Below, piece after piece: positions 48,569-57,704 of a stretch of DNA of 64,000 bases (positions within the stretch are counted from its first letter, which is position 1; each line of letters begins with the position of its first letter). The stretch comes from Zeimonas sp003577305 (GTDB taxonomy: Bacteria; Pseudomonadota; Gammaproteobacteria; Burkholderiales; Burkholderiaceae_E), in the NCBI GenBank assembly GCA_030263385.1, contig SZOX01000017.1, positions 1 through 64,000 on the forward strand. The letters run 5' to 3'. A program made the position numbers and the translations under genes. The notes below the pieces were generated by a model. It worked only from the letters and a program-made list of their open reading frames with translations. It made no database searches and was not told the origin of the DNA.

Positions 48569-51500
48569 ATGACCGACCTGTCCGACCAGAAGAAGCTGGC
48601 CGCCTACCGGCTGAAGAACAAGGTGCGCTTCGTCACCGCCGCGTCGCTCTTCGACGGCCACGACGCGTCGATCAACATCATGCGGCGCATCCTGCAGAGC
48701 CGCGGCGCCGAGGTGATCCACCTCGGGCACAACCGCTCGGTGCGCGAGATCGTCGATTGCGCGCTGCAGGAAGACGCCCACGGCATCGCGGTCTCGTCCT
48801 ACCAGGGCGGGCACGTCGAGTTCTTCAGGTACATGATCGACCTGCTGCGCGAGGCGGGCGCGTCGCACGTGAAGGTGTTCGGCGGCGGCGGCGGCGTGAT
48901 CGTTCCGGACGAGATCGACGAGCTGCAGGCCTACGGCGTGGCGCGCATCTACAGCCCCGAGGATGGCCAGCGCATGGGGCTGCAGGGGATGATCGCCGAC
49001 ATGCTCGCGCGCTGCGACGTCGACCTGTCGCAGTACGCGCCGACCGACCTCGACGCGATCGTTGCACCGGCGAAGGGGCCGCTCGGCGCGTCGCGCCGCG
49101 CGCTGGCGCAGGCGATCACCGCGCTCGAACTGGGCCACGTCGCCGGGCGGCTCGACGAGGCCGGCTTCGCCGCCTGGCGGCGCGCGCTGCACGAGCGCGC
49201 CGAGGCGATCGGCACGCCCACGCTGGGCATCACCGGCACCGGCGGGGCCGGCAAGAGCTCGCTCACCGACGAGCTGGTGCGCCGCTTCAGGCTCGACCAC
49301 GACGACCGGCTGCGGCTGGCGATCGTCTCGGTCGATCCGACGCGCCGCAAGAGCGGCGGCGCGCTGCTGGGCGATCGCATCCGCATGAACGCGATCGACC
49401 ATCCGAACGTCTACATGCGCTCGCTCGCCACGCGCGAGGCCGGCAGCGAGATCAGCCGCGCGCTGCCCGACGTGATCGCGGCCTGCAAGGTCGCGGGTTT
49501 CGACCTGATCATCGTCGAGACCTCGGGCATCGGCCAGGGCGACGCGGCGATCGTGCCGCTGGTCGACGTCACCCTGTACGTGATGACGCCGGAGTTCGGC
49601 GCCGCGAGCCAGCTCGAGAAGATCGACATGCTCGACTTCGCCGACTTCGTCGCGATCAACAAGTTCGACCGCAAGGGCGCGATGGACGCGCTGCGCGACG
49701 TCTCCAAGCAGTACCAGCGCAACCGCGAGGCCTTCGCCCGGCGCCCCGACGAGATGCCGGTCTACGGCACGCAGGCCTCGCGCTTCAACGACGACGGCGT
49801 GACGGCGCTCTACCAGGGGATGCTGCCGCGGCTCGTCGAGTTGGGGCTGAAGATCCCGCCGCGCGCCGACGGCACGACCGCCGGCCGGCTGCCGAAGGCG
49901 GCGCTGCGGCACTCGTCGGGCCAGGTGGTGATCGTGCCGCCGCAGCGCGTGCGCTACCTCGCCGAGATCGCCGAGGCGGTGCGCGGCTACAAGCGGCACG
50001 CGCGCGAGCAGGCGCGCATCGCGCGCGAGGCGCAGCAATTGCACGAATCGGCGCGCATGCTGCGCGAGGACGACGGCGAGAAGAGCGGCGCGCGCAAGAC
50101 GGTGCAGGCGCTCGCCGAACAGCGCGAGGAGCGGCTCGACGCCGCTTCGAAGAAGCTGCTGGCGATGTGGCCGGCGATGCGCAAGGCCTACGCCGGCGAC
50201 GAATACGTGGTGAAGATCCGCGACCGCGAGATCCGCACGGCGCTCACCTGGACCTCGCTGTCGGGCACGAAGATCCGCAAGGTGGTGCTGCCGGGCTACG
50301 AAGACCACGGCGAGCTGCTGAAGTGGCTGCTGCTCGAGAACGTGCCGGGCTCGTTTCCCTACACCGCCGGGGTGTTCGCGTTCAAGCGCGAGAACGAAGA
50401 CCCGACGCGGATGTTCGCCGGCGAGGGCGACCCGTTTCGCACCAACCGGCGCTTCAAGCTGCTCTCCGAGGGCATGCCGGCCAAGCGTCTGTCCACCGCG
50501 TTCGACTCGGTGACGCTGTACGGCCACGATCCCGACCTGCGCCCCGACATCTACGGCAAGGTGGGCAACTCGGGCGTGAGCATCGCCACGCTCGACGACA
50601 TGAAGGTGCTGTATTCGGGCTTCGACCTGTGCGATGCGGCCACCAGCGTGAGCATGACGATCAACGGCCCGGCGCCGACGATGCTCGCGATGTTCATGAA
50701 CACCGCGATTGACCAGCAGGTGGAGAAGTTCGGCCGCGACAACGGCCGCGAGCCCACCGACGACGAACTCGCGAAGATCCGCGCGTGGACGCTCGCGACG
50801 GTGCGCGGCACGGTGCAGGCCGACATCCTGAAGGAAGACCAGGGGCAGAACACCTGCATCTTCTCCACCGAGTTCAGCCTGAAAGTGATGGGCGACATCG
50901 CCGAGTACTTCGTGCACCACGACGTGCGCAACTTCTACTCGGTGTCGATCAGCGGCTATCACATTGCCGAGGCGGGCGCGAACCCGATCAGCCAGCTCGC
51001 GTTCACGCTGTCCAACGGCTTCACTTTCGTGGAGGCCTATCTCGCGCGCGGCATGCACATCGACGACTTCGCGCCCAACCTGAGCTTCTTCTTCAGCAAC
51101 GGCATGGACCCGGAGTACACGGTGATGGGGCGCGTGGCGCGCCGCATCTGGGCGGTGGCGATGCGCGAGCGCTACGGCGCCAACGAGCGCAGCCAGAAAC
51201 TGAAGTACCACTGCCAGACGAGCGGGCGCAGCCTGCACGCGCAGGAGATTGCGTTCAACGACATCCGCACCACGCTGCAGGCGCTGATCGCCACCTACGA
51301 CAACGCCAACAGCCTGCACACCAACGCCTACGACGAGGCGATCACCACGCCCACCGAGGAGAGCGTGCGCCGCGCGATGGCGATCCAGCTGATCATCAAC
51401 CGCGAGTGGGGCCTGGCGAAGAACGAGAACCCGAACCAGGGCAGCTTCATCGTCGACGAGCTCACCGAGCTGGTGGAAGAGGCGGTGCTCGCCGAGTTCG

Positions 51501-51904
51501 AGCGCATCGCCGAGCGCGGCGGCGTGCTCGGCGCGATGGAGACCGGCTACCAGCGCGGCCGCATCCAGGACGAGAGCCTGCACTACGAGCAGCTCAAGCA
51601 CACCGGCGAGTACCCGATCATCGGCGTGAACACGTTCCGCAACCCGCACGGCGACCCGATCCCGAAGACGCTCGAGCTGGCGCGCTCCACCGAGGAGGAG
51701 AAGCGCTCGCAGCTCGCGCGGCTCGCCGACTTCCACGCGCGCCACGCCGCCGAGGCGCCGGCGATGCTGCAGCGGCTGAAAGACACGGTGATCGGCAACG
51801 GCAACGTGTTCGAGGTGCTGATGGACGCGGTGCGCTGCTGCTCGCTCGGCCAGATCACCAACGCGCTGTTCGAGGTGGGCGGGCAGTACCGGCGCAACAT
51901 GTGA
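48569..51904 (+). CDS. icmF: fused isobutyryl-CoA mutase IcmF
   Basis: 1111 residues from the ATG at 48569. Order: B12-binding domain (~15-150) with S-L-F-D-G-H-D-A-S-I-N, the base-off cobalamin His motif (D-x-H-x-x-G changed to D-G-H-D-A-S); a MeaB-like G-protein chaperone with P-loop G-T-G-G-A-G-K-S-S near 223 and N-K-F-D near 365; then the large substrate-binding mutase domain from ~550. It interconverts isobutyryl-CoA and n-butyryl-CoA (or isovaleryl/pivalyl-CoA) using adenosylcobalamin. It stands alone behind the inverted repeat. Confidence 0.96.
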   Translation: MTDLSDQKKLAAYRLKNKVRFVTAASLFDGHDASINIMRRILQSRGAEVIHLGHNRSVREIVDCALQEDAHGIAVSSYQGGHVEFFRYMIDLLREAGASHVKVFGGGGGVIVPDEIDELQAYGVARIYSPEDGQRMGLQGMIADMLARCDVDLSQYAPTDLDAIVAPAKGPLGASRRALAQAITALELGHVAGRLDEAGFAAWRRALHERAEAIGTPTLGITGTGGAGKSSLTDELVRRFRLDHDDRLRLAIVSVDPTRRKSGGALLGDRIRMNAIDHPNVYMRSLATREAGSEISRALPDVIAACKVAGFDLIIVETSGIGQGDAAIVPLVDVTLYVMTPEFGAASQLEKIDMLDFADFVAINKFDRKGAMDALRDVSKQYQRNREAFARRPDEMPVYGTQASRFNDDGVTALYQGMLPRLVELGLKIPPRADGTTAGRLPKAALRHSSGQVVIVPPQRVRYLAEIAEAVRGYKRHAREQARIAREAQQLHESARMLREDDGEKSGARKTVQALAEQREERLDAASKKLLAMWPAMRKAYAGDEYVVKIRDREIRTALTWTSLSGTKIRKVVLPGYEDHGELLKWLLLENVPGSFPYTAGVFAFKRENEDPTRMFAGEGDPFRTNRRFKLLSEGMPAKRLSTAFDSVTLYGHDPDLRPDIYGKVGNSGVSIATLDDMKVLYSGFDLCDAATSVSMTINGPAPTMLAMFMNTAIDQQVEKFGRDNGREPTDDELAKIRAWTLATVRGTVQADILKEDQGQNTCIFSTEFSLKVMGDIAEYFVHHDVRNFYSVSISGYHIAEAGANPISQLAFTLSNGFTFVEAYLARGMHIDDFAPNLSFFFSNGMDPEYTVMGRVARRIWAVAMRERYGANERSQKLKYHCQTSGRSLHAQEIAFNDIRTTLQALIATYDNANSLHTNAYDEAITTPTEESVRRAMAIQLIINREWGLAKNENPNQGSFIVDELTELVEEAVLAEFERIAERGGVLGAMETGYQRGRIQDESLHYEQLKHTGEYPIIGVNTFRNPHGDPIPKTLELARSTEEEKRSQLARLADFHARHAAEAPAMLQRLKDTVIGNGNVFEVLMDAVRCCSLGQITNALFEVGGQYRRNM

Positions 51905-51919
51905 AGACGATCGGCACGA

Positions 51920-52234
51920 TCAGCGGCCTTTGACGGGATTGCGGACGTCGATGCCTTCGAACTGAAGGAGACCCGTGTCGGCAGAGTAGATCCGTCGCAC
52001 GCCGTGTTCGCGCATGAGGGCGACGGTCCGGATGTCGAAGAAGAGATTGCCGCTCGGGCTGCGCAGTTCGGCAATCACTTCGGAGAGCACGGACCGGTGC
52101 CGTGGGCCCGCGGAGAGCACGGTAAAGCGGGTGCTGGTCAACATCGGGGCCAGGAACGAGAACGCGCGCTCATGCTGAGGAGCGTCGCGGTTGGCGGCAT
52201 ACAGAAGAACGTTGGTGTCGATGACCCCCGACAT
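51920..52234 (-). pseudogene. internally deleted VapC/PIN-domain toxin
   Basis: 104 residues where this VapC subfamily has about 140. The N-terminus V-I-D-T-N-V-L-L-Y-A-A-N-R-D-A-P is intact. The C-terminal part (P-R-H-R-S-V-L-S-E-V, N-L-F-F-D-I-R-T-V-A-L-M-R-E-H-G-V-R-R-I-Y-S-A-D-T) is intact too. The ~35-40 residues between F-L-A-P-M-L and T-R-F-T-V-L that should hold the second acidic residue (Y-E-F-L-R region) are missing in frame. The toxin is probably inactive. The start shares a base with the antitoxin stop. Confidence 0.75.
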
Positions 52235-52464
52235 CAGGATTCGATCGCGGACTCCAGCGCGTCGCGATCGGCGATGTCGACGCGCGGGGCGCCCATCCGG
52301 AAGCGGGGCAGTTCGAAGCGGGCCGTCGCCTTCGAGCGTCTCTTCTGAAGACCCTCGGCGAGCAGTTCGTTGACGATCTCGGAGATCGAACGTCCTTCCC
52401 GCAGTGCCAGCTCGCGGACGGCCTGCATGCAGCCTTCTTCGAGGATCAGCGTGGTTCGTTTCAT
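52234..52464 (-). CDS. ribbon-helix-helix antitoxin (VapB-like)
   Basis: 76 residues: M-K-R-T-T-L-I-L-E-E-G-C-M, then L-A-L-R-E-G-R-S-I-S-E-I-V-N-E-L-L-A-E-G, the ribbon-helix-helix DNA-binding fold with a C-terminal toxin-binding tail. It precedes the VapC remnant with a one-base overlap. It lies 91 bp downstream of norB on the same strand. Confidence 0.88.
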   Translation of the reverse strand: MKRTTLILEEGCMQAVRELALREGRSISEIVNELLAEGLQKRRSKATARFELPRFRMGAPRVDIADRDALESAIES

Positions 52465-52555
52465 GCGCTCATTCTCGCCGTGCGCCGGCGCCCGCGGCCG
52501 CCGCGAGAGGGGCGCGGCGCCGCGCGCGTCCCGGGCTACCGGATTGCGCGCCGCT

Positions 52556-54304
52556 TCAGACGGCCGCCGCCTGCGGCTGGCCGCCCGGGTGCGCCGCGGC
52601 GATCGCTGCCGCAGCGGCAGGTTCCGTGTTGCCGGCGGCGGTGCGCGCCTCCAGCGAAGCCAGGAACCGCCAGACGAACAGCAGCGTCACCGCCAGCAGG
52701 CCCGGATAACCGATGCCGGCGAGGATGTGCGGCAGCCAGGATTCGCCCGCTCGAACCGTGGGCAGGTTGAAGCTGAGCAGGCCGAGCGTGATGATCGCGC
52801 CGAAGATCCACATCGCGAGCAGCCAGGTGCCCGCCTCGAAGCCGCCGAGCGTGCGCCCCCAGCCGGTGGCCGGCCGTGCCGAGGCAGCGCCGGCGAGCGC
52901 GCCGGCGCTCGCCGCGGCTCCGTGCCCGGCCGGGCGCGTGGCGCGTGCGCCGAGCGTGAGCAGGTCGTAGACCACGACGATCGCGCCGATCGCGAAGACG
53001 AAGCCGAACACCGGCACGAGGATCTGGTAGGGCAGCATCGCGCGGCGCAGGTCGGTGCCGAACCAGTCGAGCCCGAGGATGCGCATCTCGTAGACCTGCA
53101 CCGTGCCGCCGAGCGCGAAGGCGAGCGACATGCCGAGCATGCCGAGGAAGAGCAGCCAGAAGCCGAGCTTGCCCAGGCGCTGGTCGAACTTCCCGATGCC
53201 GTGCACTGCCGGAATCGCGAAGTAGGCCGCGGCCAGGCCGAGCATGCCGAAAGTGCCGAACAGCGCCAGGTGCGCATGGCTCGGCGTCACCCAGGTGCCG
53301 TGCGACCAGGCGTTGGTGAGCGCGAAGGTCATGCTGAACCCGAGGATGCCGGCGCCCACCTGTTCGAGCACCACCGAGCCGAGAATGAAATAGAAGGCCG
53401 GCGCGTTGGCGAGCGGGTGCCGGTCGTGGTGCGCGTCGAGGTAGATGTGCCAGAAGCAGAACACCAGCGGCAGCGGTTCGAGCGCGCTGAACAGCGACCC
53501 CCAGAACTGCCAGAACTCGGGCGTGCCGATCCAGAAGTAGTGGTGCGCGTTGCCCAGCAGGCCGGAGAGCCACACGAGCGTGACGCCCCAGAACACCGCA
53601 TAGCCGACGGTGCGCACGTTCGCGCCGAACATCAGCACGATCAGGAAGCCGACCAGGCTGATGTGGATCACCTCCCAGACGCCTTCGACCCAGTAGTGCA
53701 CCACGAACCAGCGGAAGTATTCCTGGCCGTCGAGCCGCTCGACGAAGAACATGCCGAACACCCACACCACGGTGAGCGCGCTCACGCCGATCGCCAGCCC
53801 CCGGTGGATCTCGTTCCACTGCTTCATCGCCGGGAAGGTGCGCAGCACGATCGTGGCGAGGATCGCGAAGCCGATCAGGATCACGACGTCGGCGCCGCGC
53901 CCCGCGTCGATGTACTCGAGGCCCTCCTGGAGCCAGGGTTGGCCGGCCCACCAGCCGGCGATGCCGCGCTGTGCCAGCGTGAGCGTGAAGACGTTCCAGG
54001 CGACGACCACGATCAGTGCGTAGAAGAGCAGCTTCACCAGCCAGGGGGCGGCGAGTTCGCGCTTCGACAGCAGCGGCCCCACGTAGAGGATCGTGCCGAT
54101 GAAGCCCGAGAGGATCCAGAGGATGCCGAGATTGGTGTGCTCGCTGCGCGCGACGTTGAAGTTCAGCGCTCCGGAGAGCAGCGCCGGCTCGACCCGCTGC
54201 GCGCCGACGATGAGCCCGAACACCACCTGCACCGCGAACAGCACGAGCATCAGCACGAAGAAGCGGTGGCTCAGCCGCTGCGTCTGGTATTCGGTGCGCA
54301 TCAT
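52556..54304 (-). CDS. norB: nitric oxide reductase subunit B (cNOR type) with extra C-terminal helices
   Basis: 582 residues from the ATG at 54304; the longer frame upstream is a shadow of norC. The catalytic heme-copper-oxidase fold shows F-V-V-H-Y-W-V-E-G-V-W-E (heme b3/FeB ligands), H-H-Y-F-W-I-G, Y-L-D-A-H-H-D-R-H-P, and T-P-S-H-A-H-L-A-L-F-G. It reduces NO to N2O. cNOR NorB is usually about 460 residues; here ~100 additional C-terminal residues with an Ala-rich linker and two more hydrophobic segments follow. The start overlaps the norC stop by 4 bp. Confidence 0.93.
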   Translation of the reverse strand: MMRTEYQTQRLSHRFFVLMLVLFAVQVVFGLIVGAQRVEPALLSGALNFNVARSEHTNLGILWILSGFIGTILYVGPLLSKRELAAPWLVKLLFYALIVVVAWNVFTLTLAQRGIAGWWAGQPWLQEGLEYIDAGRGADVVILIGFAILATIVLRTFPAMKQWNEIHRGLAIGVSALTVVWVFGMFFVERLDGQEYFRWFVVHYWVEGVWEVIHISLVGFLIVLMFGANVRTVGYAVFWGVTLVWLSGLLGNAHHYFWIGTPEFWQFWGSLFSALEPLPLVFCFWHIYLDAHHDRHPLANAPAFYFILGSVVLEQVGAGILGFSMTFALTNAWSHGTWVTPSHAHLALFGTFGMLGLAAAYFAIPAVHGIGKFDQRLGKLGFWLLFLGMLGMSLAFALGGTVQVYEMRILGLDWFGTDLRRAMLPYQILVPVFGFVFAIGAIVVVYDLLTLGARATRPAGHGAAASAGALAGAASARPATGWGRTLGGFEAGTWLLAMWIFGAIITLGLLSFNLPTVRAGESWLPHILAGIGYPGLLAVTLLFVWRFLASLEARTAAGNTEPAAAAAIAAAHPGGQPQAAAV

Positions 54305-55293
54305 TTCCTCGCGAGGCTGCGGATGTAGGCCACGATCGCTTCGCGCTGCTCGTGCGTCGTGAGGGTCTCGTAGCCCGGCATCACGCCGGCCGCGAATCCG
54401 GCTGCGATGCGCGCGTCGGGCTGGACGATCGACTGCTCCAGGTACGCGTCGTCGGCGGTCACCGTCGAGCCGTCGGTGAGCTTCGACTGCGAGCCGTACA
54501 GACCGCCCCAGCCCGGACCCACCTTGCGCTGGGTGTCGGTAGCGTGGCAGGCGAGGCAGCCGAGGTCCTGGACCAGCTTCGCGCCCTGCGCGGCCGGGTC
54601 GGCCGCGCTCGCGCCCGCCGCGGCGCCGGCAGGAGCCGGCGCCGCGGCGGAAGCGGACGCGGATGCTGCCGCCGAAGCGGTCGCCGCGGTCGCGGCGACC
54701 GCGGGCGCGCCGATGGCACCGGCAGCCGCGGCGGCGCGCGCGGCGGGCCACGGTGTCGGCGGCCAGCCCTCGGTGTTCATCGCCGAGGTGTACCTCAGGA
54801 ACGCGATCAGCTGGCCGATCTCGTCGCGCGTGAACGGCAGGTTCGGCATGAAGGTGTTCGTGCCGCCACGGCGCTCGATGCGCTCGCGCGCGGCCGGATA
54901 GCGCTCGAGGTAGTCGTCGAACGAATCGGTGCCGGCGGCCGCAGCGACGGCCGGGTTCTGCAGTTGCACCCGGATCGCGGCAGCGGTCGGCCAGGCGCCG
55001 GCCGAGGGCAGGAACGCGGCCAGCCACGCCGGCCCGGCGCGGCGATACAGGTCGGTGAGGTCGGGCCCGAAGTAGGCGCCGTTGCCGACGATCGTGTGGC
55101 AGCCCATGCAGTTGTACGCCTGGAAGACGCGCCTGCCCTCGACCGCCGAGTAGCGGTCGAACGACACCTCCTGCGGGAGCGCCTGCTTGCGCGGACCGAC
55201 GAAGGAGAGGATCGAGAGCGCCGCGAACAGGACCGTCATGAGGCCCAGCACGGCCAGCGCGATGCGCCGTCTGCGCGGCTCGTCGTTGCACAC
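54301..55293 (-). CDS. norC: NorC-like cytochrome c with a second C-terminal cytochrome c domain
   Basis: 330 residues from a GTG at 55293. An N-terminal membrane anchor (about 11-31) precedes the NorC domain with heme site C62-M-G-C65-H66 and F-G-P-D-L-T-D-L. An Ala-rich linker (about 195-240) leads to a second cytochrome c domain with C-L-A-C-H near 245 and M-P-G-Y as likely axial Met. Normal NorC is ~150 residues with one heme. The second domain could bring electrons in from a different donor. It lies 2 bp after the small membrane protein gene. Confidence 0.88.
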   Translation of the reverse strand: MCNDEPRRRRIALAVLGLMTVLFAALSILSFVGPRKQALPQEVSFDRYSAVEGRRVFQAYNCMGCHTIVGNGAYFGPDLTDLYRRAGPAWLAAFLPSAGAWPTAAAIRVQLQNPAVAAAAGTDSFDDYLERYPAARERIERRGGTNTFMPNLPFTRDEIGQLIAFLRYTSAMNTEGWPPTPWPAARAAAAAGAIGAPAVAATAATASAAASASASAAAPAPAGAAAGASAADPAAQGAKLVQDLGCLACHATDTQRKVGPGWGGLYGSQSKLTDGSTVTADDAYLEQSIVQPDARIAAGFAAGVMPGYETLTTHEQREAIVAYIRSLARK

Positions 55294-55295
55294 GA

Positions 55296-55529
55296 TCAGC
55301 GCTCCTCGTCGAGTTCGTGCCCGGCCTCGTGCTCGAACAGCTCGCGCAGGCTGCCGATGAAGACCTGGAAGACGTACACCGCGAGCACGAAGCCGAGCGC
55401 GAAGTACAGGTACCAGGCCAGTGGCGATTCGGGCCAGTATTCGAAGTCGCGCCAGAACGGCCACGACAGCAGCAGGCTGATTGCGCTGGCCGCGATCGAG
55501 ATCAGGAGGTCGGTCGAACGCTGCGTCAT
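55296..55529 (-). CDS. small two-helix membrane protein preceding norC
   Basis: 77 residues from the ATG at 55529. It has two hydrophobic segments (S-I-A-A-S-A-I-S-L-L-L and Y-L-Y-F-A-L-G-F-V-L-A-V-Y-V-F) with S-W-P-F-W-R-D-F-E-Y-W-P between them and an acidic tail. No recognised domain. The tight coupling to norC (2 bp) suggests an accessory or assembly subunit of the NO reductase. Confidence 0.75.
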   Translation of the reverse strand: MTQRSTDLLISIAASAISLLLSWPFWRDFEYWPESPLAWYLYFALGFVLAVYVFQVFIGSLRELFEHEAGHELDEER

Positions 55530-55831
55530 GGGCGAGGCTCGCGACTGGTTGGAACACGGCTCGAAATCGAGCACGCGGGGATGGACGCAAAAGATATATA
55601 CAAAATATACCAATTGCAATCGAATGGATTTCTCTTGGTCGCGCGCAACCGTCGACCCTTTCCGCGGCATCCTCGCGATCGATCCTGCTGCCGGTGAAGG
55701 CGGGCGACGCGACGATTCACGATATGCAATGCACTGCGCGTGAGGGTTGACGCCGACTGCGATGGAGAGGAAAGTTGCTTTCTCTTTACACCCCGACCGT
55801 CCGTTGACGGTGCACAAGAAAAGGGTGACGC
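55530..55831. promoter_or_regulatory. divergent regulatory region between the nor operon and the DsrE/TusA operon
   Basis: 302 bp without a gene. At 55591-55611 lies an unusually AT-rich stretch, A-A-G-A-T-A-T-A-T near its start and A-A-T-A-T-A-C-C at its end, like an imperfect NsrR-type (NO-sensing repressor) site. A TTGCAA sits nearby on either strand (55614-55619). On the plus strand near the DsrE gene, ACCGTC-cgtt-GACGGT (55796-55811) forms a small hairpin. I found no sigma-54 or FNR consensus here. Confidence 0.45.
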
Positions 55832-56224
55832 ATGGCTGCCAAGCCGATCAGCATCATCGTCGTCGCTGGATCGAGGGAGCGCCTGCAGATGGCCGCGATG
55901 ATCGCGGCGGTCGGGGCGGTGAGCGGGAACCCGGTCACGGTGTTCCTGTCGATGAACGCGCTGCAGTACTTCGTCAAGGGCGACCGGACGGCCGCACCGC
56001 CCGAGGGCCGCTTCGGCGAGCTTCTCGACGCGAAGAACGCGCCGCCGTTCAGGGCCATGTTCGAGCAGGCGGTCACGCTGGGCGACGCGAAGATCCATCC
56101 GTGCTCGATGGCGATGGACGTCATGGGGCTGGAGCCCTCCGCGCTCGAGCCGTGGCTGGCCGAACCGCTGGGCCTCACGAAGTTCCTCGGCGACGCGGCC
56201 GATGCGCAGATCTGGTCGTTCTGA
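55832..56224 (+). CDS. DsrE-family protein (DsrE2-like)
   Basis: 130 residues. It reads I-S-I-I-V-V-A-G-S-R-E-R-L-Q-M-A-A-M, typical of DsrE/F-like folds, with P-C-S-M-A-M-D-V-M-G in the C-terminal half where the Cys may carry persulfide sulfur. Its neighbours TusA, an SQR-like flavoprotein and DUF1641 form a recurrent set for handling reduced sulfur. First gene of the plus-strand operon. Confidence 0.85.
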   Translation: MAAKPISIIVVAGSRERLQMAAMIAAVGAVSGNPVTVFLSMNALQYFVKGDRTAAPPEGRFGELLDAKNAPPFRAMFEQAVTLGDAKIHPCSMAMDVMGLEPSALEPWLAEPLGLTKFLGDAADAQIWSF

Positions 56225-56257
56225 ACGATTCGCCGACACACGAGCGAGGAAGGAGTC

Positions 56258-56488
56258 ATGGCCGAGAAAAGGGTGATCGACGCGCGCGGAAGCTTCTGCC
56301 CAGGTCCGCTGATGGAACTGATCGCCGGCATGAAGATGGCGCAGGTCGGCGACGAGCTCGAAGTGCTCTCGAGCGACAAGGGTTCGGCCAACGACATTCC
56401 CGAGTGGATCCACAAGGCGGGGCACGAGCACATCGGCACCCGCGAGGAGGCCGGTGTCTGGCACATATCGGTCAGGAAGGTGAAGTAG
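56258..56488 (+). CDS. tusA: TusA-family sulfur carrier
   Basis: 76 residues with the TusA motif D-A-R-G-S-F-C-P-G-P-L-M-E-L, where Cys14 would carry the persulfide, and the late H-E-H-I-G-T-R-E-E. It passes sulfane sulfur between partners. It lies 33 bp after DsrE with a clear GGAAGGAG ribosome-binding site. Confidence 0.9.
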   Translation: MAEKRVIDARGSFCPGPLMELIAGMKMAQVGDELEVLSSDKGSANDIPEWIHKAGHEHIGTREEAGVWHISVRKVK

Positions 56489-56552
56489 GAAAGACGCAGG
56501 AGAGGCGGGCTGAAGCGACGGCCAGATACACGAACAACCGGAGGACGAAGAA

Positions 56553-57686
56553 ATGCGCATCCTGATCATCGGCGGCGGCATGGGCGGTACGATCCTGGCG
56601 AACAATCTCGCGCGGCGGCTGGCGCCCGAACTGAAGACCGGCAAGGCAAGGATCACGATGCTGTCGGCGTCCGAGCGGCACTTCTACCAGCCGGGGCTGC
56701 TCTACCTGGCGTTCGGGCGCGTCACGCCCGACGAGCTGTACCGCGACCAGGCGAGCCTGCTCGAGCCCGGCATCGAATTCCTCGTCGACCCCGCCGAGCA
56801 GTTCCTGCTCGACCAGAACCAGGTGCGGACGAAGAGCGGACGCACTTTCGACTACGACATCCTCGCGATCGCCACCGGATCGCGCCCGGTGCCCGAGCTG
56901 ATCCCCGGCCTGGCGGAGAACTCCGAAACCTTCTATACCGAGGAGACCGCGCTGAAGATGTTCAGGCGGCTGCGCGAGTTCGAAGGCGGCCGCGTCGTGA
57001 TCGCGGTGGGCGTGCCGCACAAGTGCCCGATGGCGCCGCTCGAGATCACGTTCATGCTGCACGATTACTTCAAGGACCGCGGCATCCTCGACAAGGTGAA
57101 GCTGCACTACACCTACCCCATCGGCCGCGTGCACAGCCTGGAGAACGTCGCGAAGTGGGCGGCGCCCGAGATGGCGCGCCTCGGCATCACCTACGAGACG
57201 CTGTTCAACATCAAGGAAGTCGACGGAACCGCGAAGGTGGTGCGCAGCGAAGAGGGTTCCGAGACGCCGTTCGACCTGCTGGTCTCGATTCCCGCGCACC
57301 GCGGCATGGAGGTCATCGAGAAGAACAACCTCGGCACCGGCGGCTTCATCCCCACCCATCGGCACCAGCTCAACATGGAGGGTCGCAAGAACGTCTACGT
57401 GCTCGGCGACACGACCAACCTGCCGATCAGCAAGGCGGGCTCCACCGCGCACTTCGAGGCCGAGGCGCTCGGCGAGAACATCGCCGCGATCGTCAAGCTC
57501 GGCGCGCCGGTGCGCGACTACGACGGCAAGGTGTTCTGCTTCATCGAGGCCGGAAAAGACCGCGCCACCTACGCGATGTTCGACTATCTCAATCCGCCCG
57601 ACCCGAAGCCGCCGACCAAGGCCATCCACTGGTTCAAGATGGCCTACAACAAGCTGTACTGGACTTCCGCACGCGGCCTGCTCTGA
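56553..57686 (+). CDS. sulfide:quinone oxidoreductase-like FAD flavoprotein
   Basis: 377 residues. FAD-binding I-I-G-G-G-M-G-G-T at the start, A-I-A-T-G-S-R-P, Cys in G-V-P-H-K-C-P-M-A-P (a redox-active Cys of SQR-like enzymes), and N-V-Y-V-L-G-D-T-T-N-L-P-I-S-K-A-G. Together with DsrE, TusA and DUF1641 this is the standard cluster of an SQR-type dehydrogenase passing electrons to the quinone pool. A second redox Cys is not obvious, so the substrate (sulfide or a carrier-bound persulfide) is open. Confidence 0.88.
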   Translation: MRILIIGGGMGGTILANNLARRLAPELKTGKARITMLSASERHFYQPGLLYLAFGRVTPDELYRDQASLLEPGIEFLVDPAEQFLLDQNQVRTKSGRTFDYDILAIATGSRPVPELIPGLAENSETFYTEETALKMFRRLREFEGGRVVIAVGVPHKCPMAPLEITFMLHDYFKDRGILDKVKLHYTYPIGRVHSLENVAKWAAPEMARLGITYETLFNIKEVDGTAKVVRSEEGSETPFDLLVSIPAHRGMEVIEKNNLGTGGFIPTHRHQLNMEGRKNVYVLGDTTNLPISKAGSTAHFEAEALGENIAAIVKLGAPVRDYDGKVFCFIEAGKDRATYAMFDYLNPPDPKPPTKAIHWFKMAYNKLYWTSARGLL

Positions 57687-57704
57687 CCACCGGGAGGACC
57701 GAAG

